Assembly (NCBI GenBank): GCA_029256575.1
Contig: JAQSXR010000008.1
Span: 1-64,000 of the forward strand
Reading direction: 5' to 3'
Source: Clostridiales bacterium
GTDB lineage: Bacteria; Bacillota; Clostridia; Lachnospirales; JAQSXR01
Length of the DNA stretch: 64,000 nucleotides
The notes beneath the pieces are model-generated. The model worked only from the letters and a program-made list of their open reading frames with translations, did no database searches and was not told where the DNA came from. Shown piece after piece: positions 18,603 through 27,039 of the stretch (the first letter of the stretch is position 1; each line of letters begins with the position of its first letter). The translations under genes and the position numbers were made by a program.

Positions 18603-20435
18603 TTAACGTTTTAGTTTCTTTATCAGATTAAGCTCTAAAATATATTCTGATGTTTGAAGTAATTTCTTAGCTCTTATACTTTCGTCGAGATAGCCTTTTA
18701 TATCTACTTCTTTATGTGTATTTAAATCAAAAGCTTTCGAATGTTCAAAAATTCCATCTCTTGCATATTCAAAAATAACTTCATCATTTATAAAAGATCC
18801 TTCCAACATATAAGTCAGTGAAGCTACAAACCCTTCACTTGCATTATTTAAATCTTGACCGAAAACAGATTCATTGCCTGAAATATCTGCCCCCATAAGG
18901 TTAGCAATCGTAGGCATTAAGTCAACTTGCCCCCCTACAGTATCAATACGTTTCGTAACTTCGGATCCTGGCATATGAATTATTAATGGAACATTTAACA
19001 TATCACGGAAAGTATAGTCATATCCTAGAAATTCATTCATACTTTCAGAAATATCTTTATCCTTACAATTCAAACCGTGATGATCACCGTATAAAACAAA
19101 TATACATTCATCATAAACCCCGTTTTCTTTTAATGATTCAATAAATTGACCTATTGCAACATCCGTATAATAAACAGATTGCATATAATTCCCAAATACT
19201 GTTCCTTCATCTTCGGGTTTTAGCTTTATTACTTTTTTATCTTCCGGTAATTCATATGGATGATGATTTGTAAGAGTAATTATAAAACTATAAAATGGGC
19301 TTTTCTTATTCTTTAAGATATCTGCAGTTTGCCGAAACATCTCTTTATCCGATAATCCAAACCCAATCGTTTCGGTATCATCAAAATCTTCTTGACTAAT
19401 AAAATCTTGAAAACCTTGGTTAACATACGCATTTTTTCTATTCCAAAAATTTTCCTCATACCCATGAAAAACAGTTGTCTCGTATCCAAGGTCACGCATA
19501 ATCCAAGGAAGACCAGAAAAAGTATTGTTCACAAATAATCGATAAGATTCACCTTTAATTACAGGATAAATACTATTTTGTGATGCAAATTCCGCATCTG
19601 CTGTATTCCCTTTTCCTATAGTTTGAAAATAATTTTTAAAATATATAGAATCCTTGTTAATCAATTTATTCAAATTGGGAGTTAATTCTTGCCCATTATA
19701 TTCTTTCCCAATAACAAAGTTTTGGAAAGATTCTATTTGTATTACTATTAAATTCTTATCTTTTGATATTCCAAAATACTCATTATCAAGTGTTTTTCCA
19801 ACACATTCATCAATAATTGCCACAGTTTCTTTTGCTGACTTTTCTTTTGGTTTTCCGACTAAAAACAGATTGTCAATCGCATCTTTAAAATGATATGTGA
19901 AAAATTCTGTCTTTTGGTTCCGTGTCACCATATTTATATTAATTGGTAAAATTGCTAAAATAAGAGGTAGAACAAATGCTATCGACATTAGTACTACACC
20001 CTTCCGTTTATTTACCTGGATTATTTTCGTTTTTCTTATTTTTTGAAATATGTAAACAACAAATGGTATATCCAAGAAAAACACTATACTTATAGGGGGC
20101 ATAACAAATTTAAAACTATCATTAACCACAACTAAATTATTCATTTGCCATAACTGATTAACCGATGTAAATTCATTAAAATACCCATAATATACAGTAT
20201 CTGCAAACATCCAGAACGTTATAAAGGTATATATAACAGCAAATACTACAGTTGATTTTGTGGTTTTACCCATTATTAATGCATAAAAAACACATAATAA
20301 TATTGCGATTGTAAAAATACCTAATAATCCAGAGACAGGGTTTATTCCTACCATTAAGTAAAAAGCTATGATTTTAATAATCATTAGTGATACTATAGTT
20401 AATTCAGCCGTTAAAAGTTTCTTTTGTTTATCCAT
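18603..20435 (-). CDS. LtaS-type lipoteichoic acid synthase family protein
   Basis: The 610 residues show five N-terminal membrane segments (within residues 1-165) and a large extracellular sulfatase-fold domain. Metal-site residues are in QIESFQ. The predicted nucleophile is Thr in GKGNTADAEF, with FHGYEENFWNR and YGDHHG completing the metal site. Such enzymes polymerise glycerol-phosphate from phosphatidylglycerol onto a glycolipid. The C-terminus is longer than in minimal LtaS. It heads the envelope operon, and the downstream glycosyltransferases would supply the anchor. Whether it polymerises or only transfers a primer is unknown. Confidence 0.92.
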   Translation of the reverse strand: MDKQKKLLTAELTIVSLMIIKIIAFYLMVGINPVSGLLGIFTIAILLCVFYALIMGKTTKSTVVFAVIYTFITFWMFADTVYYGYFNEFTSVNQLWQMNNLVVVNDSFKFVMPPISIVFFLDIPFVVYIFQKIRKTKIIQVNKRKGVVLMSIAFVLPLILAILPININMVTRNQKTEFFTYHFKDAIDNLFLVGKPKEKSAKETVAIIDECVGKTLDNEYFGISKDKNLIVIQIESFQNFVIGKEYNGQELTPNLNKLINKDSIYFKNYFQTIGKGNTADAEFASQNSIYPVIKGESYRLFVNNTFSGLPWIMRDLGYETTVFHGYEENFWNRKNAYVNQGFQDFISQEDFDDTETIGFGLSDKEMFRQTADILKNKKSPFYSFIITLTNHHPYELPEDKKVIKLKPEDEGTVFGNYMQSVYYTDVAIGQFIESLKENGVYDECIFVLYGDHHGLNCKDKDISESMNEFLGYDYTFRDMLNVPLIIHMPGSEVTKRIDTVGGQVDLMPTIANLMGADISGNESVFGQDLNNASEGFVASLTYMLEGSFINDEVIFEYARDGIFEHSKAFDLNTHKEVDIKGYLDESIRAKKLLQTSEYILELNLIKKLKR

Positions 20436-20455
20436 TTTTATTCCCCTAAGTTTAC

Positions 20456-20480
20456 AGGTCAGACTTGGAGCCTGACCTGC
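20456..20480 (-). terminator. Hairpin between SPFH gene and LtaS-type gene
   Basis: Stem CAGGTCAG/CTGACCTG with a 9-base loop, no strong T-tract. It could attenuate read-through from the SPFH gene into the envelope operon. Confidence 0.45.
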
Positions 20481-20517
20481 CTATAGAATTATTTATTATT
20501 TACATTAAATTCAAATT

Positions 20518-21450
20518 TTACTTTCCTACTTCAACAATCGACTTTACTAATCCTGCAATACCTTGGATATCTGAAGGGATTATTATCTTTGTTGCTTGAC
20601 CATCACATGCTTTTATAAATGCTTCTAAACTCTTTAATTGTAAAATTGCAGCTGTAGGTGCAGCCTCTTTTATAAGAAGCATACCCTCTGCAGTAGCTTT
20701 TTGTACAGAAATGATTGCTAACGCTTCACCTTCTGCTACTCTAGTCATCGCTTCTTTCTTCGCTTCAGCACTAAGTATTTGAGATTGTTTATCAGCTTCA
20801 GCATTAAGAATAACTGATTGTTTTCTACCTTCTGCTACTAATATAGCAGATGTCTTTTCGCCTTCTGCTCTAAGAATAGATTCTCTTCTTTCACGTTCAG
20901 CTTTCATTTGTTTTTCCATAGCATCTTGTATTGCAGCTGGTGGAATAATATTCTTTAATTCAACACGAGTAATTTTAATTCCCCATGGATCTGTTGCTTC
21001 ATCTAGTATTGCTCTCATTTTTGTATTAATTACTTCTCTTGATGTAAGAGTTTGATCTAATTCTAAATCTCCGATTACATTTCTAAGAGTTGTTGCTGTT
21101 AAATTTTCAATTGCCATAATAGGGTTTTGAACACCGTACGTGTATAATTTAGGATCTGTGATGTAGCAATATACTACTGTATCTATCCTCATTGTAACGT
21201 TATCTGCGGTTATTACCGGTTGTGGTGGAAAATCATATACTTGTTCTTTCAATGTTACTTTTTGTGCTATTCTATCAAGTAATGGAATCTTAAAATGTAA
21301 CCCTACTTGCCAAGTCTCTTGATATGTTCCTAGTCTTTCTAGAATATATGCATTTGCTTGAGGAACCACCTTAATGCTTGTGATAATTATCCATAATACA
21401 ATTACTGCAACGGCAATAATTAAAATTTGTGATGCTGTTATTTCTCCCAT
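20518..21450 (-). CDS. SPFH/stomatin-family membrane protein (QmcA-like)
   Basis: The 310-residue protein has one N-terminal membrane helix (about residues 8-27), then a band-7 domain beginning IKVVPQANAYILERLGTYQETW. A long charged coiled coil (KQMKAERERRESILRAEGEK and onward, residues about 185-255) follows. Family members form large membrane rings and support proteases or membrane microdomains. It overlaps the NfeD gene by 13 bp, the classic SPFH/NfeD partnership. The assignment to the family is secure; the physiological client is unknown. Confidence 0.93.
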   Translation of the reverse strand: MGEITASQILIIAVAVIVLWIIITSIKVVPQANAYILERLGTYQETWQVGLHFKIPLLDRIAQKVTLKEQVYDFPPQPVITADNVTMRIDTVVYCYITDPKLYTYGVQNPIMAIENLTATTLRNVIGDLELDQTLTSREVINTKMRAILDEATDPWGIKITRVELKNIIPPAAIQDAMEKQMKAERERRESILRAEGEKTSAILVAEGRKQSVILNAEADKQSQILSAEAKKEAMTRVAEGEALAIISVQKATAEGMLLIKEAAPTAAILQLKSLEAFIKACDGQATKIIIPSDIQGIAGLVKSIVEVGK

Positions 21451-21902
21451 TTGTTAGCCTCCCTTTTCTCTTTAACAATTAGTTTTACTCCTTGAATCGC
21501 TACTACTTCAACAACGGTATCTTTTGTAAGTGTTTGTGTTTCTGCAGATCTAGCAGTCCAGAACTGTCCATTAAGCTGTACCTGCCCTGCCGGTTTTAGA
21601 TTGTCAATATCTTCTGTTACAACACCATATTTACCGATAATTTCTTCATAATTAGTCTTAACTCTTCCTAACTTCAAAAATTTCACTGCAATAGGTCTTG
21701 TAAAATATAATAAGAGTAGTGAGGTTGCAAAAAACGTTGCAATCTGAATAGCTGGTGAAGCTGGTGTTAATGAAACTAAAAATGCTATAAAGGCTCCTAT
21801 TGCAAACCAAATTGTTGCAAGCCCTAACGTTGCAATTTCAATTCCTAGACATATAACCAGTACTATAACCCATACTATTTGTATACTTCCTATTTCACCC
21901 AT
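21438..21902 (-). CDS. NfeD-family membrane protein
   Basis: The 154 residues have three hydrophobic segments in the first half and a C-terminal OB-fold domain (IIGKYGVVTEDIDNLKPAGQVQLNGQFW through VVEVVAIQGVKLIVKEK). It is the short form without the ClpP-class serine protease domain. The partner SPFH protein is encoded immediately downstream with a 13-bp overlap. The pair is thought to organise membrane domains. The start is preceded by a GGGGGG-rich ribosome site. Confidence 0.9.
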   Translation of the reverse strand: MGEIGSIQIVWVIVLVICLGIEIATLGLATIWFAIGAFIAFLVSLTPASPAIQIATFFATSLLLLYFTRPIAVKFLKLGRVKTNYEEIIGKYGVVTEDIDNLKPAGQVQLNGQFWTARSAETQTLTKDTVVEVVAIQGVKLIVKEKREANKWEK

Positions 21903-21944
21903 TAAATTTCCCCCCTTTTATAATTGACATCTTATTCCTATTCT

Positions 21945-21973
21945 ATTGTAACCAATTTTCATGATTATTTCAA
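21945..21973 (-). promoter_or_regulatory. Promoter of NfeD-SPFH
   Basis: Minus strand: -35 TTGAAA (21968-21973), 17-bp spacer, -10 TACAAT (21945-21950). It lies about 45 bp before the NfeD ATG. Confidence 0.7.
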
Positions 21974-21983
21974 TACGAATAAT

Positions 21984-22814
21984 TTAGTTTAGTTTTTTTA
22001 GAATCATTTCTTTTGTTATTGTGTTAAAAGCTGATATATTCGCCTGACTCGCATATTCAAAATACTCCATTGCATGCTCTTTTTCACCACGTGCTTCAAA
22101 TATGCAACCTAAATAATAATTACTTTCAACTAATGTAGGTTTTTGAATTAATGCTTGCAAAAAATAATCTTCAGCCTTTTCAAAATCACCTTTTATAAAG
22201 TACATCTGTCCAAAATTATCAAGTGCTGCATGATACTCAGGTTTAAGTTCAATTGCATCACGTGTATATTTTTCACCTTTATCAAATTGACCAGCTTCAA
22301 TACAAATAAACCCTAGAGTAGCATAATCTCCAGCTCCGATTTGTTTAATATAAGCAGGATCTAATACTATTTCTTCATAAATTCTTATTGACTCATCATA
22401 TTGCTTCAATTTCCAAAGTGCTACTGATAGATTACCCATAATTAATTTTTTCATTGCATATGTCATTTGTTTTGTCAGCATCTTCTCATAGATTACTTTT
22501 GCTTCTTCATATTTAAATTGCTTCAGTAAATTAAACCCATAAGGAGCTAATGCATTATTGTATGTAGTTCCATATTTATCAGCCAAGGTAAACAGTTTAT
22601 TCGATAGCTTTTTTGTTCTAAAAATTACCAATAACCAAAACCCAACTCTAGCTATTACATTTTCCTTGCAAATAAACATGAATACGATTGCAACGGGTAT
22701 CATTGCAATTATAACATAAATAATATCTAATAATAAGATAGAATATAACACTACAAATACTACCGCACTATATAGCATAAATATTTTACCGATATTTTTC
22801 TTTATCTTATCCAC
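21984..22814 (-). CDS. TPR-repeat membrane protein
   Basis: The 276 residues carry two N-terminal membrane helices (about 10-30 and 30-48). About four tetratricopeptide repeats follow, recognisable as ...YEEAKVIYEKML, ...YDESIRIYEEIV, ...FDKGEKYTRDAI and ...FEKAEDYFLQAL. TPR units mediate protein contacts, so this is probably a membrane-tethered scaffold. It follows the RNA methyltransferase by 16 bp. No partner is apparent from sequence. Confidence 0.88.
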   Translation of the reverse strand: MDKIKKNIGKIFMLYSAVVFVVLYSILLLDIIYVIIAMIPVAIVFMFICKENVIARVGFWLLVIFRTKKLSNKLFTLADKYGTTYNNALAPYGFNLLKQFKYEEAKVIYEKMLTKQMTYAMKKLIMGNLSVALWKLKQYDESIRIYEEIVLDPAYIKQIGAGDYATLGFICIEAGQFDKGEKYTRDAIELKPEYHAALDNFGQMYFIKGDFEKAEDYFLQALIQKPTLVESNYYLGCIFEARGEKEHAMEYFEYASQANISAFNTITKEMILKKLN

Positions 22815-22830
22815 TATACTTCCTCCGTAC

Positions 22831-23604
22831 CTATGTTCTTCTTTGTCTATTAGCTTCGTATGTCAAAATTGCAGCAGAAATTGCAGCATTTAATGATTCT
22901 AATTTTCCTTTCATAGGGATCTTTATATATTTAGTAGCACATGCTGCTATCTCATCGCTAATCCCATTTCCTTCATTCCCTATTATAAATGCTACACCCT
23001 TTGTATAATCATTATCGTCATAGGTTTTAGTTGCTTTTAAATGTGCGGCATATACATCTATTCCCTTATTCTTTATTTTCTCTATTGTACCTTTTAAATC
23101 CTCTACATAAATAAATGGCATTCTTAATAATGACCCCATAGTTGCTCTTACAGTCTTTGGATTATAGATATCCACACAATTTTTATTCATAATTACTGCG
23201 GTAACACCAGCTCCCTCAGAGGTTCTAAGAATAGTTCCTAAATTCCCAGGATCTTGTAATGTCTCTAAAATAATAAAGATAGGATTATCCAAATTTAGAT
23301 AATCATCCAAGCAATATTTCTTTTGTTTTACTATTGATACAATGCCTTGGGGTGCTTTTGTTTCTGATATTTCTTTCATTACACTACTCGTTACTACTTC
23401 ATGGGGTTGGTTCATTATATGTGCTCTATTTTCTTCATTTATGGATTCTTCTGTATAAAAAATCGTAACAATATCTTCAGGTGTTGTCTCTGATAACATT
23501 TTGAATCCTTCAATAACATAATATCCAGTTAAATTACGTTCTTTTGCCTTATTTTGTAAAGCAATAACTTGTTTAATTTTTGAATTCGTTATACTACTTA
23601 TCAT
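22831..23604 (-). CDS. SpoU/TrmH-family RNA 2'-O-methyltransferase
   Basis: The 257-residue protein has an N-terminal substrate-binding domain and a C-terminal SPOUT knot. The conserved motifs are ILETLQDPGNLGTILRTSEGAG, FIIGNEGNGIS and IPMKGKLESLNAAISAAI. It methylates a ribose in rRNA or tRNA using S-adenosylmethionine, but the exact nucleotide cannot be inferred. It overlaps the preceding trkA by 11 bp, so the genes are co-translated although functionally unrelated. Confidence 0.93.
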   Translation of the reverse strand: MISSITNSKIKQVIALQNKAKERNLTGYYVIEGFKMLSETTPEDIVTIFYTEESINEENRAHIMNQPHEVVTSSVMKEISETKAPQGIVSIVKQKKYCLDDYLNLDNPIFIILETLQDPGNLGTILRTSEGAGVTAVIMNKNCVDIYNPKTVRATMGSLLRMPFIYVEDLKGTIEKIKNKGIDVYAAHLKATKTYDDNDYTKGVAFIIGNEGNGISDEIAACATKYIKIPMKGKLESLNAAISAAILTYEANRQRRT

Positions 23605-24274
23605 TGCTTGTTAATCCATGCATTGATACATTTATCTTTTGAAGGTCTTTATTGGCACCAACCACTACTAAAACATCTGTTTCGTCAAGAATTTGTTCTG
23701 CACCAGGTGTAATATTAATATTGTCCCCTTTTTTGACAGCCATAACATTTAGTCCGTAAGTACTGCGCATATTAAGTTCCTTTAAACTTTTACCAACCCA
23801 ATCTTTTAAAACCCCAATTTCAACTATACTAAATTCTGGTGATAATTCTATAAAATCTAAGAAGTTATCTGAAAGCAAACTATTTGCGATTCTTATACCC
23901 ATTTCTCTTTCAGGGAATACCACTCTATCCGCACCAACTTTTTCCAATACTTTTTTATGAATTTGATTCTGTGCTTTCGCCAATACATAAGGAACACCTA
24001 ATTCTTTACATAAAATTGTTGCCATAATACTTGACTGCATATCCTGAGAGATTGCAATAATTGCAGCATCAAAATTTCTAATTCCTAAAGAATTCAGAGC
24101 ATCAACATCAGTTACATCTGCTTGTACCGCATGTGTAACTATGTCTGATATTTCTTGGATTACTTCCTCGTTCTTATCAATTACTAAAACATCGCAGTTA
24201 TTTTCTACTAAAGTTTCTGCAATACTTCTTCCAAATTTACCCATCCCAAATATAACAAATTCCTTTTTATTCAT
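23594..24274 (-). CDS. Potassium uptake regulatory subunit TrkA/KtrA
   Basis: A 226-residue cytosolic gating subunit. The RCK_N Rossmann domain starts FVIFGMGKFGRSIAETL with a GxGxxG loop and an acidic residue in LVIDKNEE for nucleotide binding. The RCK_C domain (about residues 135-220) is the site where c-di-AMP binds in several homologues. It is downstream of the channel gene trkH with a 14-bp gap, after an AGGAGG-like ribosome site. The presence of cdaA in the same window makes c-di-AMP control plausible, but this is inference. Confidence 0.94.
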   Translation of the reverse strand: MNKKEFVIFGMGKFGRSIAETLVENNCDVLVIDKNEEVIQEISDIVTHAVQADVTDVDALNSLGIRNFDAAIIAISQDMQSSIMATILCKELGVPYVLAKAQNQIHKKVLEKVGADRVVFPEREMGIRIANSLLSDNFLDFIELSPEFSIVEIGVLKDWVGKSLKELNMRSTYGLNVMAVKKGDNINITPGAEQILDETDVLVVVGANKDLQKINVSMHGLTSNDK

Positions 24275-24288
24275 TTGAAATCCTCCTA

Positions 24289-25674
24289 TTATCCAACCAT
24301 TACCTTTTCTTCTGGTAATTTAATGTGTGCTTTTTTTCTATTTCTTCTAATTGAAAATGCAAGTGCCATCGTCACAGGACCAAGTCGTCCGGTAAACATT
24401 GTTAGCATAATAACTATTTTACCAAAACTTGTTAGTATTGGTGTTAATCCAAGTGTTACACCTACTGTACCAAAAGCAGATGTGGCTTCATAAAATGAAT
24501 CCATAAAAGATCCTTGCTGAGTAAGTGATAGCATCATTGTAACAGATACTAAAACAACTAAACTGATTACAATTACTGCAAGCCCTCGTTTTACTGCATC
24601 TTGAGGTATCGTTTTCCCAAAAGCTTCTGCTCTATCTTTACCTCTTATTGCTGAAATAACCTCTAATAATACGATACCTAGTGTGACTGTCTTTATACCA
24701 CCAGCAGTACCTGAAGGTGATCCTCCAATGAACATAAGAATTATCATCATAAACTGGGAAGCTTGTGTTAAATCTCCCAATGAAAGAGTATTAAAACCTG
24801 CCGTTCTTGATGTAACTGATTGAAATAGAGCTGTTAATATCTTTTCTTTAAGCGAAAGACTCCCTAGTGTAGCTACATTATTAAACTCTACAATAAAGAT
24901 AAATATAGCTCCTAACATTATCAAGAAAATTGTAATACTTAAAGCCAATTTTGTATGCAACGTCAATTTATTTATGCAACGTTTAATCGACCATTTATTT
25001 GTAATATGTTTTTTAACCGCCGTTACGATATCCCACCATACAGGGAACCCAATACCACCTATAATAATTAATAACATAATGGTGAAGTTAACTAAAATAT
25101 TTCCGGAATACGGGATTAAACTACTATTTCCAATTATGTCAAACCCAGCATTACAAAAGGCTGAAATTGAATGAAATATTGATTTCCACAAACCATCTAA
25201 TAAACCATATTCAGGAACAAATTGTAAGCTTAAAAGCATTGTACCAATACCTTCTACTATAATGGTTCCTGCTATTATTTTTCTAACAAATCGAACCATA
25301 CCAGATAAATTATCTTGATTGAAAGATTCTTGTATTAACATACGATCTTTTAATGTTACTCTTTTTTTGAGTAACATGTAGAGTGCCGTCGTAAAGGTCA
25401 TAAATCCTAGACCACCAAATTGAATCAATAAAATAATTACAACCTCTCCAAACCTTGTCCACTGTTCCAATGTATTCCTAACTACAAGACCCGTAACACA
25501 TACAGCTGAGGTGGATGTAAAAAATGCATCAATTAATCCAACGCTTTTACCATCTGCACTTGCAATTGGTAATGCTAGTAATAATGCACCTATTGTAATA
25601 ACTACAAAAAAACCAAGAATTATAGTTTGTCCCGGTTTTAAATTTATTTTAAATTTATTATTTTTAATGAACAT
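24289..25674 (-). CDS. Potassium uptake channel subunit TrkH/KtrB
   Basis: The 461-residue membrane protein has the four-repeat pore arrangement. Selectivity-filter glycines are visible in SAVCVTGLV, SAFCNAGFD, SRTAGFN and SAFGTVGVTLG. It imports potassium driven by the ion gradient and is gated by the TrkA/KtrA ring. Length is closer to KtrB than to enterobacterial TrkH. The leader from its predicted promoter is short, which leaves no room for a ydaO-type c-di-AMP riboswitch. It is the first gene of a trkH-trkA-methyltransferase-TPR transcript. Confidence 0.95.
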   Translation of the reverse strand: MFIKNNKFKINLKPGQTIILGFFVVITIGALLLALPIASADGKSVGLIDAFFTSTSAVCVTGLVVRNTLEQWTRFGEVVIILLIQFGGLGFMTFTTALYMLLKKRVTLKDRMLIQESFNQDNLSGMVRFVRKIIAGTIIVEGIGTMLLSLQFVPEYGLLDGLWKSIFHSISAFCNAGFDIIGNSSLIPYSGNILVNFTIMLLIIIGGIGFPVWWDIVTAVKKHITNKWSIKRCINKLTLHTKLALSITIFLIMLGAIFIFIVEFNNVATLGSLSLKEKILTALFQSVTSRTAGFNTLSLGDLTQASQFMMIILMFIGGSPSGTAGGIKTVTLGIVLLEVISAIRGKDRAEAFGKTIPQDAVKRGLAVIVISLVVLVSVTMMLSLTQQGSFMDSFYEATSAFGTVGVTLGLTPILTSFGKIVIMLTMFTGRLGPVTMALAFSIRRNRKKAHIKLPEEKVMVG

Positions 25675-25704
25675 AATATCCCACCTATTTTTACTTTTCG
25701 ATTA

Positions 25705-25732
25705 ATTATAGCACATCTGGGTAAACATGCAA
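25705..25732 (-). promoter_or_regulatory. Promoter of trkH-trkA operon
   Basis: Minus strand: -35 TTGCAT (25727-25732), 16-bp spacer, -10 TATAAT (25705-25710). It lies about 30 bp before the ATG, giving a very short leader. Confidence 0.7.
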
Positions 25733-25783
25733 GTATGTGCCAACTTACATCTCTTGTGTTATTGTACATTCTCAATTCGTAAC

Positions 25784-25854
25784 AATAATAAAGGCCTAAT
25801 CAATAATAGAACCAAGAATCATAGTTTCTATAATATTGTATCAGCCTTATTATT
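25784..25854 (-). terminator. Terminator hairpin after pfkA
   Basis: Outer arms AATAATAAAGGC and GCCTTATTATT pair across a partly paired 49-base interior. It lies just after the pfkA stop and before the trkH promoter. No long T-tract is present, so it is a probable terminator. Confidence 0.55.
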
Positions 25855-25882
25855 AATTCCTCAATTGTTTTGTTTTATGATC

Positions 25883-26857
25883 CTATTTTGATAATATTTT
25901 ACAAACGTTAAGTTGAAATTGATCAAGCGTTTTCTTCATTGATAATGCTTCCATTATATCAAAGTCTACATACTTCCCATCCTTATATGCTACAACTCTA
26001 TTTGATTGACCATCCGCTAACAAATCTACTGCATAAGCTCCCATCATAGATGCGTGCATACGGTCTACAGCAGTTGGTGAACCACCTCTTTGCATATGTC
26101 CAAGAATTGTTGCACGAGTTTCAACACCTGTTGCAGCTTCGATTTTCTTAGCTAATTCTTCTGATTTGCCAATACCTTCTGCATTTACTATTAAATGATG
26201 TTTTTTCCCTTTTTTTCTATTTTCAATAATATTTTGAATAAGTTGTTCCTCTGATATATTATCTATCTCTGGTAGTAATACATCTTCAGCTCCGTTTGAT
26301 ATACCGCACCATAATGCTATATATCCAGCATTTCTACCCATAACCTCTATTATACTACATCTTTCATGTGAAGTTGAAGTATCTCTGATCTTATCAATAG
26401 CTTCCATTGCTGTGTTAACTGCGGTGTCAAATCCAATCGTATAATCAGTACATGCGATATCAAGATCAATAGTTCCTGGTACCCCAATCGTATTAATCCC
26501 TTGTTCATAGAGTTTTTTAGCTCCCATGAATGATCCATCTCCACCAATAACAACTAATCCTTCAATACCATTTTTTCTACACATATCAGCACCTTTTTGT
26601 TGGCCTTCTAATGTCATGAATTCTTTACAACGTGCTGTATAAAGTATTGTACCGCCTCTTTGAATCGTATCCGATACACTTCTTGATGTTAAATCAATAA
26701 TGTCACCATTCAATAGCCCGTTATATCCTTTTTGAATCCCTTTTACTATAATCCCTTTATCGATACCAGCTCTTACTACCGCTCTAATAGCAGCATTCAT
26801 ACCAGGTGCATCTCCGCCACTTGTAAGTACACCTATTGTTTTAATTTTATTTGACAT
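25883..26857 (-). CDS. pfkA: ATP-dependent 6-phosphofructokinase
   Basis: Phosphorylates fructose-6-phosphate in glycolysis. The 324 residues from the ATG at 26857 (GGGAGG upstream) match the usual 320. GGDGS binds ATP and GFDTAVNTAMEAIDKIRDTSTSHERC is typical. The active-site loop reads PGTIDLDI instead of the common PGTIDNDI: the catalytic Asp is kept, but the next residue is Leu rather than Asn. GGDGS with Gly after the loop argues for ATP rather than pyrophosphate use. It has its own promoter after dnaE. Confidence 0.95.
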   Translation of the reverse strand: MSNKIKTIGVLTSGGDAPGMNAAIRAVVRAGIDKGIIVKGIQKGYNGLLNGDIIDLTSRSVSDTIQRGGTILYTARCKEFMTLEGQQKGADMCRKNGIEGLVVIGGDGSFMGAKKLYEQGINTIGVPGTIDLDIACTDYTIGFDTAVNTAMEAIDKIRDTSTSHERCSIIEVMGRNAGYIALWCGISNGAEDVLLPEIDNISEEQLIQNIIENRKKGKKHHLIVNAEGIGKSEELAKKIEAATGVETRATILGHMQRGGSPTAVDRMHASMMGAYAVDLLADGQSNRVVAYKDGKYVDFDIMEALSMKKTLDQFQLNVCKILSK

Positions 26858-26944
26858 TTTGTTTACCTCCCAGTAAATAAATATTTTTTTAACTAACCGC
26901 GACATAAATCGCTATAAAATGCTAAACAGAACAATATCTTGTAT

Positions 26945-26973
26945 ATAATACTCTAGTTTCTAGTAATTTACAA
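26945..26973 (-). promoter_or_regulatory. Promoter of pfkA
   Basis: Minus strand: -35 TTGTAA (26968-26973), 17-bp spacer, -10 TATTAT (26945-26950). The spacer contains the inverted repeat CTAG.AA.CTAG, a possible operator. A short palindrome GCGATTTATGTCGC lies between promoter and ribosome site. Confidence 0.6.
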
Positions 26974-27039
26974 TACCCTTTGAACTATGATTTTCTGTAC
27001 TTTAATTATTTTGATTTTTCATCTAATTTTTATTCTTAT

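Noticed and set aside
25675-25882. c-di-AMP (ydaO) riboswitch before trkH
   Set aside because: The predicted start leaves a leader of about 25-30 bases and the rest of the gap is the pfkA terminator.
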